Assembly: GCA_021822995.1 (NCBI GenBank)
Contig: JAKAPN010000059.1
Location: 1-6,912, forward strand
Source of the DNA: an archaeon
GTDB taxonomy: Archaea; Thermoproteota; Nitrososphaeria; Nitrososphaerales; Gagatemarchaeaceae
Direction of reading: 5' to 3'
Length of the DNA stretch: 6,912 nt
In this document: positions 5,931 to 6,912 of the stretch, piece by piece
Numbering within the stretch: the first letter of the stretch is position 1
Layout: every line of letters starts with the position of its first letter
Program-made: the position numbers and the translations under genes
The notes under the pieces: model-generated
Seen by the model: the letters and a program-made list of their open reading frames with translations, nothing else
Databases searched by the model: none
What the model was told of the DNA's origin: nothing

Positions 5931-6440
5931 TTGGCGCCACAGAAATCGGACTTTCGTCCAGTTGAGAGTGCAGCGGAGAAGCGCGGGGCTGGACAAACAT
6001 TCGACGACCTCGACCTCAAGATACTGAGGGTCCTCCTCACCGACTCGAGGGCGTCGGCCAGGGAGATCCACTTCAGCCTCGGCGTGTCGACCTCGACGAT
6101 AACCGCGCGGATGGGACGGCTGCGCGAGCGTGGGATCATCAGGGGGTTCACCGCGTCCGTCGACTTCCAGAAGCTGGGGTACGAGCTCACCGTCGTCACC
6201 GAGATACACGTCTCGAAGGGGAAGCTCCTCGAGATGGAGAGGGAGATAGCGAAGGCCCCGGGGGTCTGCGCGGTCTATGACGTCACCGGCGAGATAGACG
6301 CCATCGTGATATCAAAGTGCAAGGACAGGGAGGCGCTCAGCCGCTTCACGAAGGCGCTCCTCGCCATGCCGTTCATAGAGCGGACGAACTCCCACGTCGT
6401 GCTCACCACTGTGAAAGAAGACTTCCGGCTCCCCATCTAG
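5931..6440 (+). CDS. Lrp/AsnC-family transcriptional regulator
   Basis: This 169-residue protein has the two-domain plan of the feast/famine regulators. An N-terminal helix-turn-helix (about residues 24-72) opens with FDDLDLKILRVLL, and its recognition helix runs over STSTITARMGRLRERG (53-68). A C-terminal RAM (ligand-sensing, oligomerising) domain spans about 83-160 and includes VTGEIDAIV (117-125), the GxxD turn that typically lines the amino-acid effector pocket. The first 23 residues are a charged tail without similarity that I recognise. Members bind DNA as dimers or higher oligomers and respond to amino acids such as glutamine or leucine. The divergent glutamine synthetase 64 bp away is the obvious candidate target, together with its own promoter; this is inference from position. 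The start is TTG 5931; no in-frame ATG or GTG exists before the helix-turn-helix. No Shine-Dalgarno sequence is evident and the predicted leader is about 10 nt. Confidence 0.92.
   Translation: MAPQKSDFRPVESAAEKRGAGQTFDDLDLKILRVLLTDSRASAREIHFSLGVSTSTITARMGRLRERGIIRGFTASVDFQKLGYELTVVTEIHVSKGKLLEMEREIAKAPGVCAVYDVTGEIDAIVISKCKDREALSRFTKALLAMPFIERTNSHVVLTTVKEDFRLPI
5932..5939. promoter_or_regulatory. Short palindrome over the Lrp gene start, possible operator
   Basis: TGGCGCCA is a perfect 8-bp palindrome overlapping the TTG start codon of the Lrp gene, roughly 37-44 bp from the centre of the shared TATA box. A CCAA-N12-TTGG inverted repeat lies just upstream (about 5899-5918). Lrp-family regulators bind short palindromes and commonly repress their own genes, so these are candidate sites. 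A palindrome this short is also expected by chance in GC-rich DNA. Confidence 0.2.
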
Positions 6441-6442
6441 GC

Positions 6443-6450
6443 TTTAATTA
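6443..6450 (+). promoter_or_regulatory. TATA-like box for the winged-helix gene
   Basis: TTTAATTA lies a few bases after the Lrp stop codon, in a C-rich 35-nt gap. Its centre is about 29-30 nt before the ATG at 6476, which is the distance expected for a leaderless or near-leaderless transcript. No Shine-Dalgarno sequence is present in the CT-rich stretch before that ATG. Confidence 0.55.
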
Positions 6451-6475
6451 CCGCCCCCTCCCCTTCCGCACTCCC

Positions 6476-6912
6476 ATGACGAAGATCAGGGTCCGGGTCG
6501 GGAGCGCCGAAGCCGAAGTCGAAGCCGAGCCGGAGCACCTGCTGGAAGCGATCGCGCTCATCCCGGAGGTCGCGGCGAAGCTCCCCGCCGCCGGCCGCGG
6601 CGCCTCTGCCGAGCCGGCCTCTCGGCCGGAGCCCACAGCCGAAGCGCCAGACAGCCGAGTCCCTGCCGAATTCCCGGCCGTCGCGCTCGAGAAGGGGGAC
6701 TCCCTGGCGGACGTGATAGGGAAGTTCTTCGCGGGCCCGTGGGGAAGGGACAGGAGGAAGCTTTCAGACGTGCGGGAGGCGCTACAGTCGTACGGCCTGA
6801 ACTACCCCAAGCAGTCGGTCGCGGTGGCGCTGCTGAGGCTGGCCAAGACGACGAAGATCAGGCGCTTCAAGGCCGAAGACGGGGAGTACGTCTACACGTC
6901 GGCCACGGCGGT
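6476..6912 (+). CDS. Predicted winged-helix protein, N-terminal part (runs off the window)
   Basis: An open frame begins at ATG 6476 and continues without a stop to the right edge, giving 145 complete codons. I do not recognise a named family. Three regions are visible. Residues 1-38 hold an alternating charged/hydrophobic beta-like segment (IRVRVGSAEAEVEAE) followed by a helix. Residues 39-67 are a low-complexity linker rich in Ala, Pro, Glu and Ser, probably disordered. Residues 76-141 resemble a winged helix: a helix with SLADVIGKFF, a second over SDVREALQSYGL, a third over SVAVALLRLAKTTKIRRF, and then a hairpin-like GEYVYT. That pattern suggests DNA or RNA binding or a protein-interaction adaptor, but the target is unknown. 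A TATA-like box 29-30 nt upstream supports this ATG. Codon use (AGG for Arg, GAG/GAA for Glu, AAG for Lys) fits its neighbours. Confidence 0.72.
   Translation, partial: MTKIRVRVGSAEAEVEAEPEHLLEAIALIPEVAAKLPAAGRGASAEPASRPEPTAEAPDSRVPAEFPAVALEKGDSLADVIGKFFAGPWGRDRRKLSDVREALQSYGLNYPKQSVAVALLRLAKTTKIRRFKAEDGEYVYTSATA

Noticed and set aside
6448..6636. Minus-strand open frame of 62 codons at the right end
   Set aside because: It overlaps the winged-helix gene, which has a well-placed TATA-like box and a long open frame. The minus frame is rich in Ala/Ser/Arg and has no motif.
1..6912. CRISPR arrays, insertion sequences, direct repeats, or signs of a defence or mobile system
   Set aside because: No spaced direct repeats, transposase motifs or abrupt composition changes were seen. 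All substantial frames are accounted for by metabolic and regulatory genes.

Overview
This looks like archaeal chromosomal DNA with high GC content. The evidence is the tail of a tRNA-dependent amidotransferase subunit that most resembles archaeal GatE, a form III RuBisCO beside an archaeal ribose-1,5-bisphosphate isomerase, a class I glutamine synthetase paired with an Lrp/AsnC regulator, and TATA-like boxes placed so close to start codons that several transcripts should be leaderless or nearly so. A Thermoproteota lineage (Nitrososphaeria- or Bathyarchaeia-like, probably not an ammonia oxidiser) is my best guess, but nothing in the window proves the lineage. No mobile elements, CRISPR arrays, tRNAs or rRNAs were seen.

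Layout, left to right. Bases 2-346 (+) are the C-terminal end of GatE or a GatB-like paralogue. Bases 422-835 (+) are a small four-helix membrane protein of unknown function with its own TATA box. Bases 888-1910 (-) are a PfkB/ribokinase-family sugar kinase lying 33 nt downstream of the RuBisCO gene at 1944-3272 (-), presumably in one operon. Bases 3368-4318 (+, start uncertain) are ribose-1,5-bisphosphate isomerase, divergent from RuBisCO across a gap of about 95 bp. Bases 4406-5866 (-) are glutamine synthetase, divergent across 64 bp from the Lrp/AsnC regulator at 5931-6440 (+). Bases 6476-6912 (+) are the start of a predicted winged-helix protein that runs off the window.

How the genes fit together. 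The central block encodes the last two steps of the archaeal nucleotide-ribose (pentose bisphosphate) pathway: ribose-1,5-bisphosphate to ribulose-1,5-bisphosphate (isomerase), then ribulose-1,5-bisphosphate + CO2 to two 3-phosphoglycerate (RuBisCO). The linked PfkB kinase is a good candidate for the enzyme that makes ribose-1,5-bisphosphate from ribose-1-phosphate, as known in Thermococcus. In that case the cluster would route nucleoside ribose into central carbon metabolism; the kinase substrate is inferred from context only. The right-hand block is a nitrogen-assimilation pair: glutamine synthetase and a likely amino-acid-responsive regulator sharing one compact promoter region.

No gene-free stretch exceeds 100 bp. 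Translation starts are often non-ATG (TTG, GTG), so several N-termini are uncertain, and alternatives are given in the entries.
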